The notes beneath the pieces were generated by a model. The model saw nothing but the letters and a program-made list of their open reading frames with translations, had not been told where the DNA came from and made no database searches. From Shewanella atlantica (GTDB lineage Bacteria; Pseudomonadota; Gammaproteobacteria; Enterobacterales; Shewanellaceae): a DNA stretch of 64,000 bases. Made by a program: the position numbers and the translations under genes. The DNA is taken from positions 209,267 through 273,266 of the forward strand of contig NZ_RXNV01000005.1 of the NCBI RefSeq assembly GCF_003966265.1. The letters run 5' to 3'. Positions 51,784-62,329 of this stretch are shown here, in pieces (the stretch's first letter is position 1; every line of letters starts with the position of its first letter).

Positions 51784-54700
51784 TTATGACTCCCTCTCTT
51801 CCGCCTTCAAGTACTTAGCCACATCGACCTCATCTATCTGTGCAGGGGCGAGGAATTTGTTGGCATATTCCAGGTATATCCCGCTCGATAAAAAGAGTTT
51901 AAACAGATCCATATCCAAATGATTATCGAGCGCCATCTTATGCAAGATATCCACGGCAACACTGATAGGCTTAGCCTTCTTATAGGGCCTGTCTGCTGCG
52001 GTCAATGCTTCAAAAATATCGGCGACCACCAAGATTCTCTCGGGGATAGATAGCTCTTCGGCGCTTAGCTTTCTCGGGTAACCAGTTCCCTTCAATGTTT
52101 CATGGTGGGTCGATGCGTATCGCGGCACACGGGCAAGCTCAGGAGGAAACGGTAGGTTCTCCAGCATCTTTATGGTACTGGTGACATGTTCATTGATCTT
52201 AAAGCGATCTTCGGCGGTCAACGTGCCCCTCGATATCGACAGGTTGTACAGCTCGCCGAGGTTATATAGATCTTCGGGGATCTCCATCTTGATACCAAAC
52301 TTAGGATCGAACTCTACTTGAGATATTCGTTTAATAATATGCTCGGTTCTATCACTGAGTAACGGCTCAATCACCGGCAGCGAGGCACTAGTACCTGGCT
52401 GTTCTTTATAGTGTAACTCCTCTACAGGAGACAGCCCCAGTCGATTATCAAGGTGCCGCAGCCAGGTCATATTCGCCAGCTGGTGTAGACGTTCGACATG
52501 AGCCTCACCCATAAACTCACCACCGACATTCGCGCTGGCAATAAACTCAAAATCTTCTGTCAGTTGACTTTGTTTATCCGTCAGTTCACAGCGTAACGCC
52601 TCCTCTTGTTCGGGAGTCTGTAGCAACTGCTTGAAGTAGCTGAGCTCTGCGTCACGCCATAGCACCTCAAAGCGCATTCTCACCTCATGGATCCGATTAT
52701 AGATAGCTTCCAGCTTAGTGCCTTTATCTACAATATATTCCGGGGTGGTTATCTTGCCACAGTCGTGAAGCCAGGCGGCAATCCTGAACTCACGATGCTC
52801 ATCCTCAGATCTGAAACAAAAATCTTTAAAGGGAGTCAATGCTGACTCTGCCGCCGCATCGGCCAACATCAATCCCAACTCGGGGACCCGATTACAGTGA
52901 CCAGCCGTATAGGGGGACTTGTCATCGATCGCCTGAGCAATAAGCCTGATAAAGGCCTCCATCAGCTCCTTTTGACTCTCTTCATACTGCTGAATCGACA
53001 TCGACATATCGAGCATCGAATCGGCCAGCTCCTTGATCTCTTTGATATTGGTATCGACCGTATGAAGATCCTTATAACGCCGATGCATTATTTTTTCATT
53101 TTCAGCGGAAAGCAATTTAATTGGGTTAATGATAGGTGCAGAGAACAACCAGGAGATGGGCAGGACCAATAACAAGCAGATACTGGTGATTAAGATAGAG
53201 GTCGTCACCTTTTCCAAACTTGGGCCTAACACGGTATCTTCGGGCACAATAACGGCAAAAAAATCAGCCTCCTTCCCTTTAGAACCAATCTGAGTGACAT
53301 AAATAAAATGCTTAACATCCTTAATCGTTCTGGATAAAAGCTGGTTATATTCGTCCGGATTTTTTGCTATCTCAATTAACTCAGGATAGGGCACGGCTCC
53401 CACACTTTTTACCTGCTTCACCTTGTTTCCGTTACCAAACCATTTCAGTTTCAAGGCGGCTTTCTGATCTGCAGTGACATTCGCCATTGCGAGATTGAAA
53501 ATCTCCACCAACTCCTTATTCGCATCATTGAGCAGGAAATAGAGGTCGCCGGAATTCGATGCCAAACTAAAATCTATCGATTCATGATAAGTCAGGTTTT
53601 CGATGAAGAACTGTTTCGCCGTATAGCGTAAAATCACCCCATTATCTAAACCGGCATACACTTCACCATCTGCAACGGCTTGTAATACGGCTTTAGTAGA
53701 GGCCAACTCCACCACTTCAATGCCGGGGAAATGTGTCTTGATCGCAGCGATCACAAACCACCCCTCAGGAATTGCGACAGTCCTCCCGACCAATTCATCG
53801 ATATGGGCAAGCTCTCCGATACCCGGCTGCGTCACAACGACTAATGGCAGCTGTAAAAACGGGTCTGTAAAATTTCCCATATCTTCATTATCGGCAGTTT
53901 TATAGAGCGAATTAAGCATGGCTAACTCCCCCTGCTTAAACCCCTCAACCAGCTCTGGCCAGGTAAAGCCGTTAATATAGTCGAACTCAACACCGGTCAT
54001 ATCGGAGATGATATTGAGCAGGTCAATACTGTAACCCTTCGGCATTCCGGACTTTGAAAAATCGATCGGGGCCCAATCGGTCTCGTTAGACACCTTGATC
54101 ACCGAATGCTCGGCGACAACATTTTGTTGTGCCGCGGTGAGCTTCAGCGGTTGAGATTTCGGGATTGGGTACTGTTCAGGCTCCTTTTGATTTGAGGCTA
54201 TTAGCTCTCCGCTGCGTTTATACAGATATATCTCGCTAAAGGCATCACCATGCTCATCCAGGTCTTGGGTCTGCAGATAATCAGATACTGAAGAGAGCGC
54301 GATATCGACGGCTAGCACGACTTCAGATTCGGGTATCTTAATCGAGTAGGTTTCCCCCGGGGCCTGCAAGTGATGAAATAGGTAAGGTTCAGACTTATAC
54401 ACTTCGTGCACCTTAGCATTCACATACCAAGGGCGCTCATTGGCATAGTAGTCACTGGATTCTGAACGCTGCGCCCTTAGGCTTAATTGCTCATCTAAAT
54501 AGAAGTATTCCCGATGCCGGGCACTCCCCTGGCCCGTTACCAAAATATACACCCAGCGATCGGCATGGGAAGCTTGAAACTGCTCTCTGGCGCCCGGACT
54601 GATCTCCAGATTAATCAACCCGTGGTAGTCGCCATTGGGAAAGCCGACATATATGGCATAAAAAAGTGCATTACTGCGCATGACATCGGCAAACACAGGT

Positions 54701-54984
54701 TTAGCATCAGCATCTAAATTTTCGGCATCTATAAGGTTACTGAGACTGGAGAGAAGCTTAGCCGTATTGACCGCTTTCTCATCGACCTGAGTCAGAAAGT
54801 CACTGGTATGGTGAGCGGTGAGGCCATAAATTTTTGAGGCGGACTCGCTGGCCAGAGATTTACTGAAATAATACTGCAAACCGATCGCTATCGCTGCCGT
54901 CAACATAGTGGCTAAAATAAAAATACTGATAACGGTAAATCGAATAGAGATCTGGTTAGTACTGTTACCCAAAGTTAACTTCAT
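51784..54984 (-). CDS. HD-GYP phosphodiesterase with Cache and solute-binding sensor domains
   Basis: This 1066-aa membrane protein has an N-terminal helix (about 18-40). A periplasmic sensor of Cache type (about 45-265) comes next, then a bacterial solute-binding-protein type 3 domain (about 295-525; VSNETDWAPIDF), then a further Cache-like segment (about 530-600). A second transmembrane helix follows (about 605-625), then HAMP-like sequence and the HD-GYP domain. The HD-GYP keeps HDCGK, HHE and GTGYP, so cyclic-di-GMP degradation is likely. About 215 residues separate HDCGK from HHE, much longer than usual. The ligand is unknown. Confidence 0.85.
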   Translation of the reverse strand: MKLTLGNSTNQISIRFTVISIFILATMLTAAIAIGLQYYFSKSLASESASKIYGLTAHHTSDFLTQVDEKAVNTAKLLSSLSNLIDAENLDADAKPVFADVMRSNALFYAIYVGFPNGDYHGLINLEISPGAREQFQASHADRWVYILVTGQGSARHREYFYLDEQLSLRAQRSESSDYYANERPWYVNAKVHEVYKSEPYLFHHLQAPGETYSIKIPESEVVLAVDIALSSVSDYLQTQDLDEHGDAFSEIYLYKRSGELIASNQKEPEQYPIPKSQPLKLTAAQQNVVAEHSVIKVSNETDWAPIDFSKSGMPKGYSIDLLNIISDMTGVEFDYINGFTWPELVEGFKQGELAMLNSLYKTADNEDMGNFTDPFLQLPLVVVTQPGIGELAHIDELVGRTVAIPEGWFVIAAIKTHFPGIEVVELASTKAVLQAVADGEVYAGLDNGVILRYTAKQFFIENLTYHESIDFSLASNSGDLYFLLNDANKELVEIFNLAMANVTADQKAALKLKWFGNGNKVKQVKSVGAVPYPELIEIAKNPDEYNQLLSRTIKDVKHFIYVTQIGSKGKEADFFAVIVPEDTVLGPSLEKVTTSILITSICLLLVLPISWLFSAPIINPIKLLSAENEKIMHRRYKDLHTVDTNIKEIKELADSMLDMSMSIQQYEESQKELMEAFIRLIAQAIDDKSPYTAGHCNRVPELGLMLADAAAESALTPFKDFCFRSEDEHREFRIAAWLHDCGKITTPEYIVDKGTKLEAIYNRIHEVRMRFEVLWRDAELSYFKQLLQTPEQEEALRCELTDKQSQLTEDFEFIASANVGGEFMGEAHVERLHQLANMTWLRHLDNRLGLSPVEELHYKEQPGTSASLPVIEPLLSDRTEHIIKRISQVEFDPKFGIKMEIPEDLYNLGELYNLSISRGTLTAEDRFKINEHVTSTIKMLENLPFPPELARVPRYASTHHETLKGTGYPRKLSAEELSIPERILVVADIFEALTAADRPYKKAKPISVAVDILHKMALDNHLDMDLFKLFLSSGIYLEYANKFLAPAQIDEVDVAKYLKAEERES

Positions 54985-55178
54985 GCTTACCCCAATGCCC
55001 TTATGAGAACCAACGCCCGCACTAAATGCACAACAGACTCAGATCAAGTTTATAACATCCTGACGAAAACCATTCGTAATTAACGTGTTATTTCGAATAC
55101 ATGAGTCAGATATTAAATATGAAGCGGCAAGACTAAGTTTGAAAAATCGGCGTAAAATGAGGCGCTAACAGAACTGAA

Positions 55179-55760
55179 TTAAGAACCTATCGCTCTGGGC
55201 TCAATCATTGGGTTAACTCTGGATACGCTATTGAGGTGTTCTATGAGTGTAAAGCACAACTCAATATACTGCATTGCCTCGGCCCTACCCACTTCATAAC
55301 CGACGGCGTGAGCGACACGATTGCGAAGTTGACGCAACTCACTAAACAGTTTTCCTTGCTTGGTATTGATCAACTCTTCTTTGATGAGAATACTTTCAAT
55401 ATGTTTATAACGGGTATCGACGGACAGTTCGATATTTTTACAACGAGATTTAATCAATAGATCCGCAGCGATATCGACCTCATCCCAGGCTTCGATAACG
55501 GCAGAGTTCGGCAGCTGATTGGCGGTGGTGATTAACGCTATTTTTCGGTCTTGTTTCATTTCCGGAAAGGCTCCCTCGACTTTTTGGGAGATAACTTTTA
55601 ACTCCTGACCAAACTCGACTTCCAGATCTTTAAACTTAAGTTTTTTAGCCAGAGGGATCAATTTGGAGATGGGACGCTTGAGGGTTATCACGCAAAATAC
55701 CAGCACGACCGGCCAGGCCAGCTTATCCAACAACTCCACTACAAACTGCATCCAGCTCAT
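55179..55760 (-). CDS. Hypothetical membrane-anchored protein with HEPN-like C-terminus
   Basis: This 193-aa protein has an N-terminal hydrophobic segment (LLDKLAWPVVLVFCVITL) and a charged helical middle. The C-terminal LRQLRNRVAHAVGYEV segment resembles the RNxxxH motif of HEPN or DUF4145-type domains (RNRVAH). ATG 55760, with GGGGGC 7-12 nt upstream, is preferred to the 55775 start. HEPN membership is an inference from one motif. The function is unknown. Confidence 0.6.
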   Translation of the reverse strand: MSWMQFVVELLDKLAWPVVLVFCVITLKRPISKLIPLAKKLKFKDLEVEFGQELKVISQKVEGAFPEMKQDRKIALITTANQLPNSAVIEAWDEVDIAADLLIKSRCKNIELSVDTRYKHIESILIKEELINTKQGKLFSELRQLRNRVAHAVGYEVGRAEAMQYIELCFTLIEHLNSVSRVNPMIEPRAIGS

Positions 55761-55862
55761 TATATTAGCCCCCAAAAATCCATTTATCAGGCTTATACAG
55801 TAACCGAATAAAAATCAGACTTCTACGATAAAAACCAGCCCCCCTGAGATAACAATAGATAT

Positions 55863-55903
55863 AAAAAAGGCTCCTAATCAGTTAATAAACTAATTCAGAG
55901 CCT
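55863..55903 (-). terminator. Terminator of the YgjV-like gene
   Basis: AGGCTC (55868-55873) and GAGCCT (55898-55903) pair around an AT-rich imperfect stem. On the minus strand the hairpin is followed by six U residues, about 90 bp after the YgjV-like stop. Confidence 0.65.
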
Positions 55904-55995
55904 AAATTAATGCCGTGACCCGCAGGTGACAGCCAGCCTAAAAATTTATGACAGCAGCGCTATGCATTAAAAGCAATGTTTTAAAAGCAACGCAC

Positions 55996-56244
55996 TTAAG
56001 CTGTGACAGCAGGCTGAGATCTTGTACGGTAGATTTTAATTAAGTGATAAATATTAATGCAGGCAACGAATGCATTCATGCCGGCAACTGGCCATGCTGA
56101 GATATAAACACCGTAGATAACAAACAAGGTGCAACCGGTAAAGTTTAAACATCTAAGCCAGATAATATCTTTCATCATTAGTGAAATTGCCACCATCACT
56201 GAGGCAGAATAACCAATAATTTCAATCGTATTTGTAGCTTCCAT
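55996..56244 (-). CDS. YgjV-like small membrane protein
   Basis: This 82-aa protein has three hydrophobic segments (about 6-24, 30-46, 50-67) and the motif FTGCTLFVIYGVYISAWPVAGMNAFV, similar to the YgjV family of small inner-membrane proteins. Function is unknown. ATG 56244 follows GGAAGGTA. It is monocistronic. Confidence 0.7.
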   Translation of the reverse strand: MEATNTIEIIGYSASVMVAISLMMKDIIWLRCLNFTGCTLFVIYGVYISAWPVAGMNAFVACINIYHLIKIYRTRSQPAVTA

Positions 56245-56580
56245 AAGGTACCTTCCAAAGGCCCTCTGCCATCCATAAGCTAATTGGGGGGTCCGTGCCC
56301 CTAAAGCAAGTTAAAGTAAAGTTAATTAATATCTGTGCACATGCTAACAAATCCTGCCAATGGATGTAATTAAAATACGTTATTTAATGACCTGGGTCAT
56401 ACTTTCTGTTTAATATCTATTCAGGTGACGAAAACTTACAACAAAGATGTTAACAGGTGCTTTAATCGGCAATACCGTGATTGATAACGCTTTTCTTTTT
56501 ATTAATCCCTTATATACTGTCGGTAACTCACTAAATTTGTGCATCTACTCAGCACAATACCGATCTACAGGAGTATGACT
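56245..56580. other. Intergenic region between YgjV-like gene and rraA
   Basis: This 336-bp AT-rich region between divergent genes holds both promoters and a short GC hairpin near 56285-56300 (GGGGGGT...GCCCC). No ORF or other repeat is visible. Confidence 0.55.
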
Positions 56581-57066
56581 ATGGAATACAACACCTCGGA
56601 ACTTTGTGACACTTACATCGATGTGGTTGATGTTGTCGAACCTATGTTCAGCAATTATGGTGGTTGTAACTCTTTTGGTGGCTCAATTAGCACGATTAAA
56701 TGCTTCGAAGATAACGGTCTTATTGCAGAAGCACTGCAACAAGACGGTGAAGGCAAGGTTTTACTCGTAGATGGTGGCGGCTCTCTGAGACGTGCCCTAC
56801 TCGATGCTTCTATCGCTCAGCTAGGTGTGGATAACAAGTGGGAAGGCATTATCATCTACGGTTCGGTCAGAGATGTGGATGCACTGGAAGATCTCGACAT
56901 CGGCATTCAGGCTCTGGCCTCGATACCGGTTGGTGCCGACGAAAACTCTGTCGGTGAGCTGGAGATCCCGGTCAACTTTGGTGGCGTCACCTTCTTGCCA
57001 ATGGATCATGTCTATGCCGATAACACAGGTATCATTCTCTCTCCAGAACCTTTAGACATGGACTAA
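56581..57066 (+). CDS. rraA: Ribonuclease E inhibitor RraA
   Basis: This 161-aa protein binds and inhibits RNase E, slowing RNA decay. It is closely similar to E. coli Rra[13 protein letters not shown] at the N-terminus, [17 protein letters not shown] and [27 protein letters not shown] 56581 with AGGAG at 7 nt is chosen over upstream candidates at 56539 and 56575. A strong terminator follows at 57124-57160. Confidence 0.96.
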   Translation: MEYNTSELCDTYIDVVDVVEPMFSNYGGCNSFGGSISTIKCFEDNGLIAEALQQDGEGKVLLVDGGGSLRRALLDASIAQLGVDNKWEGIIIYGSVRDVDALEDLDIGIQALASIPVGADENSVGELEIPVNFGGVTFLPMDHVYADNTGIILSPEPLDMD

Positions 57067-57123
57067 TTCCGAAGAGAGACTGTTAGATTTACTGGCAGGA
57101 CTGATTACCCAGTCGATAAAGAG

Positions 57124-57160
57124 AGGATGATGAAACCCGGTTTCACCATCCTTTTTGTTT
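57124..57160 (+). terminator. Rho-independent terminator of rraA
   Basis: AGGATGATGAAA and TTTCACCATCCT pair with one mismatch around a five-base loop and are followed by TTTTTGTTTT, 57 bp after the stop. Confidence 0.88.
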
Positions 57161-57298
57161 TCTGCATTGGCGTACGTATCCGGAACTCAGCTAGTTGAAC
57201 TCGCCGGTACCGGTCAGCTTTATCATCCTTTCATTGCCATGCGCTCCCCTATTAAGCCACAATGTATCCATAAGCATTAAAATAAGAACTCAACAGAC

Positions 57299-58342
57299 AT
57301 GCAGCATTTCATCCCCTTTACAGCCCAGCAGTGTCAGAAACTCGTTTCACTGAGGGACGGCGAAACTAAGCTGGCTCAGTCAGTTCACTCCTGTTCTGCG
57401 AAAACGAGTCTTGCAGACACATTGGCCAGCGCTAAGCGTAACCATGTTCGCTTTGCGATTATCGGCATAGGTGAAGATATCGGCCCACGCGCCAACTTAG
57501 GGCGTGGCGGAGCAACCGATGCATTCGAGTCGGCCATGACGCAATTTCTCAATCTGCAGTCGAACCGATTCTTAAGTGGCAATGAGTGTCTGATATTAGG
57601 GCAGATAGAGACCGGGGATCTTCAGCTTCCCGAAGGAGCAGATGCCGGCGCATTGAGAAAGAGTGTAGAACGACTCGATGAACGTGTCATCTCATTAGTG
57701 AGTCAGGTTATGGCGGCGGGCTTAGAGCCTATCGTCATCGGCGGAGGACACAACAACGCCTATGGCCTGTTGATGTCGGCCAAGTTAACCCATAAGAAAA
57801 AGGTCGCGGCAGTTAACTTAGACCCGCACTCAGATTTTAGGCCCAGAGAGGGACGCCACAGTGGCAACGGCTTCAGTTATGCCGCAGCCAGCGGGGCGCT
57901 GGGGTATTACCATGTCTTAGGCCTGCATGAGCTAAAAAATAGTGAAGAGACACTTGAACAACTGACCACCTTCGGTGGGCATTGGCATACACTCCAGTCT
58001 ATCTGGGTTCGACGAGAGATCCCCCTGGAGTCAGCCTTAAAGGAAATTAACACTAAGCTAAACGATAGCCAGATGCCCGTCGCATTAGAGCTGGATCTCG
58101 ATGCGATAATTAATATGCCAAGCAGCGCCTCGACTGCGGCGGGGATCCCCTTGATGGATGCCCTGCACTACGTAAGTTCCGTAGCCCGAAATACACCGTG
58201 CAGCTATTTTCATCTGGCCGAAGCCGCACCGTGCTGTCATGTCGCAGGTATAGCCGCGGGTTACCGGGAAACCGGGCAAAGCATCAGCGAGCTCATCTAC
58301 GCCTATATTCAGGGACGGTTACAGTCTCAGCAAATAGGTTAG
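57299..58342 (+). CDS. hutG: Formimidoylglutamase / arginase-family enzyme
   Basis: This 347-aa ureohydrolase-fold enzyme has the two-manganese ligands in VIGGGHNNAYG (residues 140-150), NLDPHSDFR (DxHxD) and LELDLDAI. Formimidoylglutamase hydrolyses N-formimidoyl-glutamate in histidine degradation. The family also includes arginase and agmatinase, and HutG is favoured by the overall length and the DPHSDFRP motif. No other hut gene is nearby, so the call to HutG is moderate. ATG 57299 is used. Confidence 0.75.
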   Translation: MQHFIPFTAQQCQKLVSLRDGETKLAQSVHSCSAKTSLADTLASAKRNHVRFAIIGIGEDIGPRANLGRGGATDAFESAMTQFLNLQSNRFLSGNECLILGQIETGDLQLPEGADAGALRKSVERLDERVISLVSQVMAAGLEPIVIGGGHNNAYGLLMSAKLTHKKKVAAVNLDPHSDFRPREGRHSGNGFSYAAASGALGYYHVLGLHELKNSEETLEQLTTFGGHWHTLQSIWVRREIPLESALKEINTKLNDSQMPVALELDLDAIINMPSSASTAAGIPLMDALHYVSSVARNTPCSYFHLAEAAPCCHVAGIAAGYRETGQSISELIYAYIQGRLQSQQIG

Positions 58343-58588
58343 TAGACACTGGCCCCTAACTACTAGAGCCCAGGATTTAATGTATATTTATTTTGGGCTA
58401 TTCACCAACGGCTTATATTATGATGTAATGCGCAGTCAAATTTGCGAAACCCTGCGCTATCACGCATTTTCAACAAATCCAAGTCCAGATAACTAACATA
58501 GCTCACAGAGTGGCTGTAGAAAGATTCTGCAATTTGAATGAATGACTTACACTCGCAAATAATAAATTAAAAGTATAGGAACAGATAG

Positions 58589-59344
58589 ATGTCAGAGGGC
58601 ACACAGAATAGTACCCATTTCGGTTACAAAACAGTTGAAGCAGAGCAGAAAGCCGATATGGTAGCTGGCGTCTTTCATTCTGTAGCAGCCAAATATGACA
58701 TAATGAATGATGTCATGTCCTTTGGTATTCACCGTATGTGGAAACGCTTTACTATTGAAAGTGCAGGTGCTCGTCCGGGCATGAAAGTACTTGATTTAGC
58801 AGGCGGTACAGGCGATCTAACGGCAAAGTTCTCTCACCTTGTTGGTGATAAGGGTCAAGTCACACTTGCCGACATTAACGACTCTATGCTTAAAGTTGGC
58901 CGTGAAAAGTTAAGAGACAAAGGCATCGTTGGTAACGTGAACTATGTTCAGGCCAATGCTGAAGCACTACCGTTTCCTGACAACCATTTCGATATCATTA
59001 CTATCGCCTTCGGTTTACGAAATGTGACAGATAAAGATTCGGCAATTCGCTCCATGCTACGTGTACTTAAGCCGGGCGGGAAGCTACTCATTCTTGAGTT
59101 CTCTAAGCCTCAACATGACGTTATGCGTAAGGTTTACGACCTATACAGCTTCAAAATCTTGCCTAAAATGGGCTCGTTAATCACTCAAGATGCTGAAAGT
59201 TATGAGTATCTTGCCGAGTCAATTCGCATGCACCCTGATCAGGATACCCTGAAAGGCATGATGGTCGATGCCGGTTTTGAGCAGGTTGAATACACTAATA
59301 TGACCGATGGGATTGTTGCGCTACACAAAGGCTATAAATTCTAA
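58589..59344 (+). CDS. ubiE: Ubiquinone/menaquinone biosynthesis C-methyltransferase
   Basis: This 251-aa SAM-dependent methyltransferase acts in both ubiquinone and menaquinone synthesis. The SAM motif is [11 protein letters not shown] (about residues 68-78), and [23 protein letters not shown] is the ubiE family signature. It is the first gene of ubiE-ubiJ-ubiB, 12 bp before ubiJ. RBS TAGGAAC precedes ATG 58589. Confidence 0.97.
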   Translation: MSEGTQNSTHFGYKTVEAEQKADMVAGVFHSVAAKYDIMNDVMSFGIHRMWKRFTIESAGARPGMKVLDLAGGTGDLTAKFSHLVGDKGQVTLADINDSMLKVGREKLRDKGIVGNVNYVQANAEALPFPDNHFDIITIAFGLRNVTDKDSAIRSMLRVLKPGGKLLILEFSKPQHDVMRKVYDLYSFKILPKMGSLITQDAESYEYLAESIRMHPDQDTLKGMMVDAGFEQVEYTNMTDGIVALHKGYKF

Positions 59345-59355
59345 CTGGAAAACGT

Positions 59356-59979
59356 ATGAAACGTGAATGTGCACTGCTACTCAGCGCTGGATTAGAAACG
59401 GCTCTTAAGCAGCTTGTAGACCAAGCTCCTGATGAATACGCCAAATTGCGATCCATTCATGGAAAAGTACTGTGCATTCAATTGAGCCAGCTCAGCTGGC
59501 CTCTTTACTTAGTTTTCGCCCGCGAAATTCAAGTTTTGGGCCGCTATGAAGGGGAAGTCACCACTCGCGTCAATGCCGATATCACTACACTCTATCAATT
59601 GACCGAAGGCGCTAACCTCACGGAGCTGATCAAAGAAGATAAGCTCAGTATCGAAGGCGATCTCAATCTACTTCAAACATTCAGCCACTTCATTCAGCAC
59701 GTTGAATTCGATCTCGCCGAACCCATATCAAAATATCTGGGCGATGCCCCCACGCACCTGTTAACTCAGGGCGCTAAGCAAGCTAAACAAGATATTGCTA
59801 AAGTATTCACCAAGAGTCGCTCTCATATCGGTCAATTAACCACCGAAGAGTATAAGCTAGCTCCCCATAAAATCGAATTTATCCATTTAAGTGATAGAAT
59901 CGAAGATCTTGTGGCAGATATCGACGCCATGGAGAAACGGATTAACCACTTACAAGACAGGGCTAAAGCTAAAACATGA
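59356..59979 (+). CDS. ubiJ: Ubiquinone biosynthesis accessory factor UbiJ
   Basis: This 207-aa protein has an SCP2-like lipid-binding domain (about 10-110; [20 protein letters not shown]) and a C-terminal coiled-coil ending in [14 protein letters not shown]. UbiJ binds quinone intermediates for the Ubi complex. Its stop overlaps the ubiB start by 4 bp (ATGA), showing translational coupling. Confidence 0.93.
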   Translation: MKRECALLLSAGLETALKQLVDQAPDEYAKLRSIHGKVLCIQLSQLSWPLYLVFAREIQVLGRYEGEVTTRVNADITTLYQLTEGANLTELIKEDKLSIEGDLNLLQTFSHFIQHVEFDLAEPISKYLGDAPTHLLTQGAKQAKQDIAKVFTKSRSHIGQLTTEEYKLAPHKIEFIHLSDRIEDLVADIDAMEKRINHLQDRAKAKT

Positions 59980-61625
59980 CGGCAACCAGTATCAGGCGAG
60001 CTTACCAGGTAATAAAAACCACCCTTCACTATGGGCTAGATGAATTAATACCTTCTAAAATTAAGCCTTGGTACTTCAGACTGCTTCGTTATAGTTTGTT
60101 TTGGATAGGCAATAAGCATAAAGATAAGGTCGGGGGCGAACGCCTGAAGCTTGCAATGCAGGAGCTTGGCCCGGTTTATATCAAATTTGGTCAAATGCTT
60201 TCGACTCGTCGCGACCTACTAAACGACGAGTGGGCCGAAGAGCTGAACATGCTACAAGATAGAGTTCCTCCTTTCGATTCAGCCATCGCCAGAGAGATGA
60301 TCGAAGCAGAGCTCAACGCCCCCATAGAAACCTATTTTGAAGACTTCGACAACACTCCTTTAGCGTCAGCCTCTATCTCCCAGGTGCATAGCGCCACATT
60401 AAAATCAAACGGTAAAGCTGTTGTCCTGAAAATCCTGCGTCCGAATGTCGAGGAAAACGTCCATGCAGATATTCAGCTCATGTCTCAGGCTGCAAATTTT
60501 CTCGAGACGATCTTAGGCCAAGGGAATCGTCTGCGCCCAGCCGAAGTCGTTGAAGATTACCGCACCACAATTGAAGGCGAATTAAACTTAAAGTTAGAAG
60601 CCTTAAATGCGATTAAGCTCCGCAACAACTTTTTAGAGTCAGGTGCTCTCTACATTCCTTATATGTATGAGGATCTCTGCTTCACCCGATTAATTGTGAT
60701 GGAACGCATCGACGGTATTCCTGTTTCGGATATGACGGCGCTCAAGGCACAAGGTACCAACCTGCAACTGCTGGCCGAACGTGGCGTAGAGCTGTTTTTC
60801 ACTCAGGTATTCAGAGATAACTTCTTCCATGCAGACATGCATCCTGGCAACATCTTTGTAAGCCGGGAACACCCCGAGGACCCACACTATATAGGTTTAG
60901 ACTGTGGCATCATGGGGACTCTATCTGAAGAGGATAAACGCTATCTGGCCGAAAATTTCCTCGCCTTTTTCAACCGTGATTACCGCCGTATAGCTCAGCT
61001 CTATATCGAGTCGGGTTGGGTATCACCAGATACCGATATTGGCGCCTTCGAACAGGCTGTGAAAGTGGTTTGCGAGCCTATGTTCAACAAGCCTCTGGAT
61101 GAGATATCTTTCGGCCATGTTCTTTTGGAGCTATTCCGTACCGCCCGTCGTTTCGATATGGTGGTGCAACCCCAGCTCGTCCTGTTAGAGAAAACCTTGC
61201 TCTATATCGAAGGTTTAGGTCGTCAGTTATATCCGCAGCTCGATCTATGGAAAACGGCAAAACCTTTCCTGGAAGAGTGGATGTCGGAACAGGTCGGTCC
61301 CAAAGGGATGGCTAAAAAAATTAAACAAGAGCTGCCTTACTGGTCAGATAAACTGCCTGAACTACCAGAATTGGTTTACGACAACCTGAAAATGGGCAGA
61401 AATTTTGTAAAATCACAGAACCAGATGCTGGATAGATACCTTAAACAGCAACAAAAAGCCCATAAAAGTAACTACCTTTTACTTACGGCGGCAGTTTTAG
61501 TGATCTGTGGCACTCTTTTGTTTAATCAAAACGCTACACTATGGGCCTCTTATGGCTGTATCTCCGCCGGCACCGTTTTATGGTTACTCGGATGGAGATC
61601 AAGACCTAAGAATCGCAAATTTTAG
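59976..61625 (+). CDS. ubiB: Ubiquinone biosynthesis protein kinase-like UbiB
   Basis: This 549-aa ADCK-type atypical kinase/ATPase is needed for ubiquinone synthesis. It has the family KxGQ motif ([11 protein letters not shown]), a conserved [10 protein letters not shown] region, and DMHPGN and LDCGIMG in the kinase core. Two hydrophobic segments at the C-terminus ([17 protein letters not shown] and the next) anchor it in the membrane. It is coupled to ubiJ and lies 59 bp before tatA. Confidence 0.96.
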   Translation: MTATSIRRAYQVIKTTLHYGLDELIPSKIKPWYFRLLRYSLFWIGNKHKDKVGGERLKLAMQELGPVYIKFGQMLSTRRDLLNDEWAEELNMLQDRVPPFDSAIAREMIEAELNAPIETYFEDFDNTPLASASISQVHSATLKSNGKAVVLKILRPNVEENVHADIQLMSQAANFLETILGQGNRLRPAEVVEDYRTTIEGELNLKLEALNAIKLRNNFLESGALYIPYMYEDLCFTRLIVMERIDGIPVSDMTALKAQGTNLQLLAERGVELFFTQVFRDNFFHADMHPGNIFVSREHPEDPHYIGLDCGIMGTLSEEDKRYLAENFLAFFNRDYRRIAQLYIESGWVSPDTDIGAFEQAVKVVCEPMFNKPLDEISFGHVLLELFRTARRFDMVVQPQLVLLEKTLLYIEGLGRQLYPQLDLWKTAKPFLEEWMSEQVGPKGMAKKIKQELPYWSDKLPELPELVYDNLKMGRNFVKSQNQMLDRYLKQQQKAHKSNYLLLTAAVLVICGTLLFNQNATLWASYGCISAGTVLWLLGWRSRPKNRKF

Positions 61626-61684
61626 CTAGCACTAAATAACCAAAGGTTCATAATAGAACCAGTATTAAAAATTGAGGATTATCC

Positions 61685-61921
61685 ATGGGTGGCATTAGTA
61701 TTTGGCAACTTCTTATCATCGCTTTAATCGTAGTTTTATTGTTCGGAACAAAAAAACTTCGTTCATTGGGTGGTGACCTAGGTGGCGCAGTTAAAGGCTT
61801 CAAGAGCGCGATGTCTTCTGAAGAAGAGAAAAAAGCCATTGAAGACTCTGCATCTGAGAAAACAGCTCAGACTGAAGAGAATAAAACTGAGTCCAAGGAT
61901 AAAGATAAAGAACAGGTGTAA
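61685..61921 (+). CDS. tatA: Sec-independent protein translocase subunit TatA
   Basis: This 78-aa protein has an N-terminal transmembrane helix ([18 protein letters not shown]), the [14 protein letters not shown] hinge and amphipathic helix, and an acidic tail. TatA forms the pore for folded twin-arginine substrates such as PsrA. RBS GAGGA is present before ATG 61685. It is first in tatA-tatB-tatC. Confidence 0.96.
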   Translation: MGGISIWQLLIIALIVVLLFGTKKLRSLGGDLGGAVKGFKSAMSSEEEKKAIEDSASEKTAQTEENKTESKDKDKEQV

Positions 61922-61927
61922 TCCCTT

Positions 61928-62326
61928 ATGTTCGACGGTATCGGCTTTATGGAGCTACTGTTGATCGGAATTTTGGGGCTGGTTGTACTTGGCCCTGAAA
62001 GACTCCCGGTTGCAGTCCGCTCAATTACAGGTTGGATCCGAGCCATGAAACGTATGGCGAACTCAGTGAAAGATGAACTTGAGCAAGAGCTCAAGATTGA
62101 AGAGCTGCATTCAGATCTAAAAAAAGCTGAAAGTCAGGGCCTCAAGAATCTTTCTCCCGAGTTACAGGAATCCATCGATCAATTAAAAAGTGCAGCTCAA
62201 TCTGTTAATCGTCCCTACAAGGTAGAAGATATCTCTCCGGCCAGCTCTTCTGCGCCTGTGAATCCAACTCCTGCAGAGACAAAAACAGCTGAGACCAGCG
62301 CTACTTCTGAAAAACCGAACGGGTAG
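61928..62326 (+). CDS. tatB: Sec-independent protein translocase subunit TatB
   Basis: This 132-aa protein has one N-terminal helix ([22 protein letters not shown]), where the Glu and the GPERLPV motif identify TatB. A long amphipathic helix and a Pro/Thr-rich tail follow. It forms the substrate receptor with TatC. It starts 6 bp after tatA and ends 3 bp before tatC. Confidence 0.95.
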   Translation: MFDGIGFMELLLIGILGLVVLGPERLPVAVRSITGWIRAMKRMANSVKDELEQELKIEELHSDLKKAESQGLKNLSPELQESIDQLKSAAQSVNRPYKVEDISPASSSAPVNPTPAETKTAETSATSEKPNG

Positions 62327-62329
62327 TCC

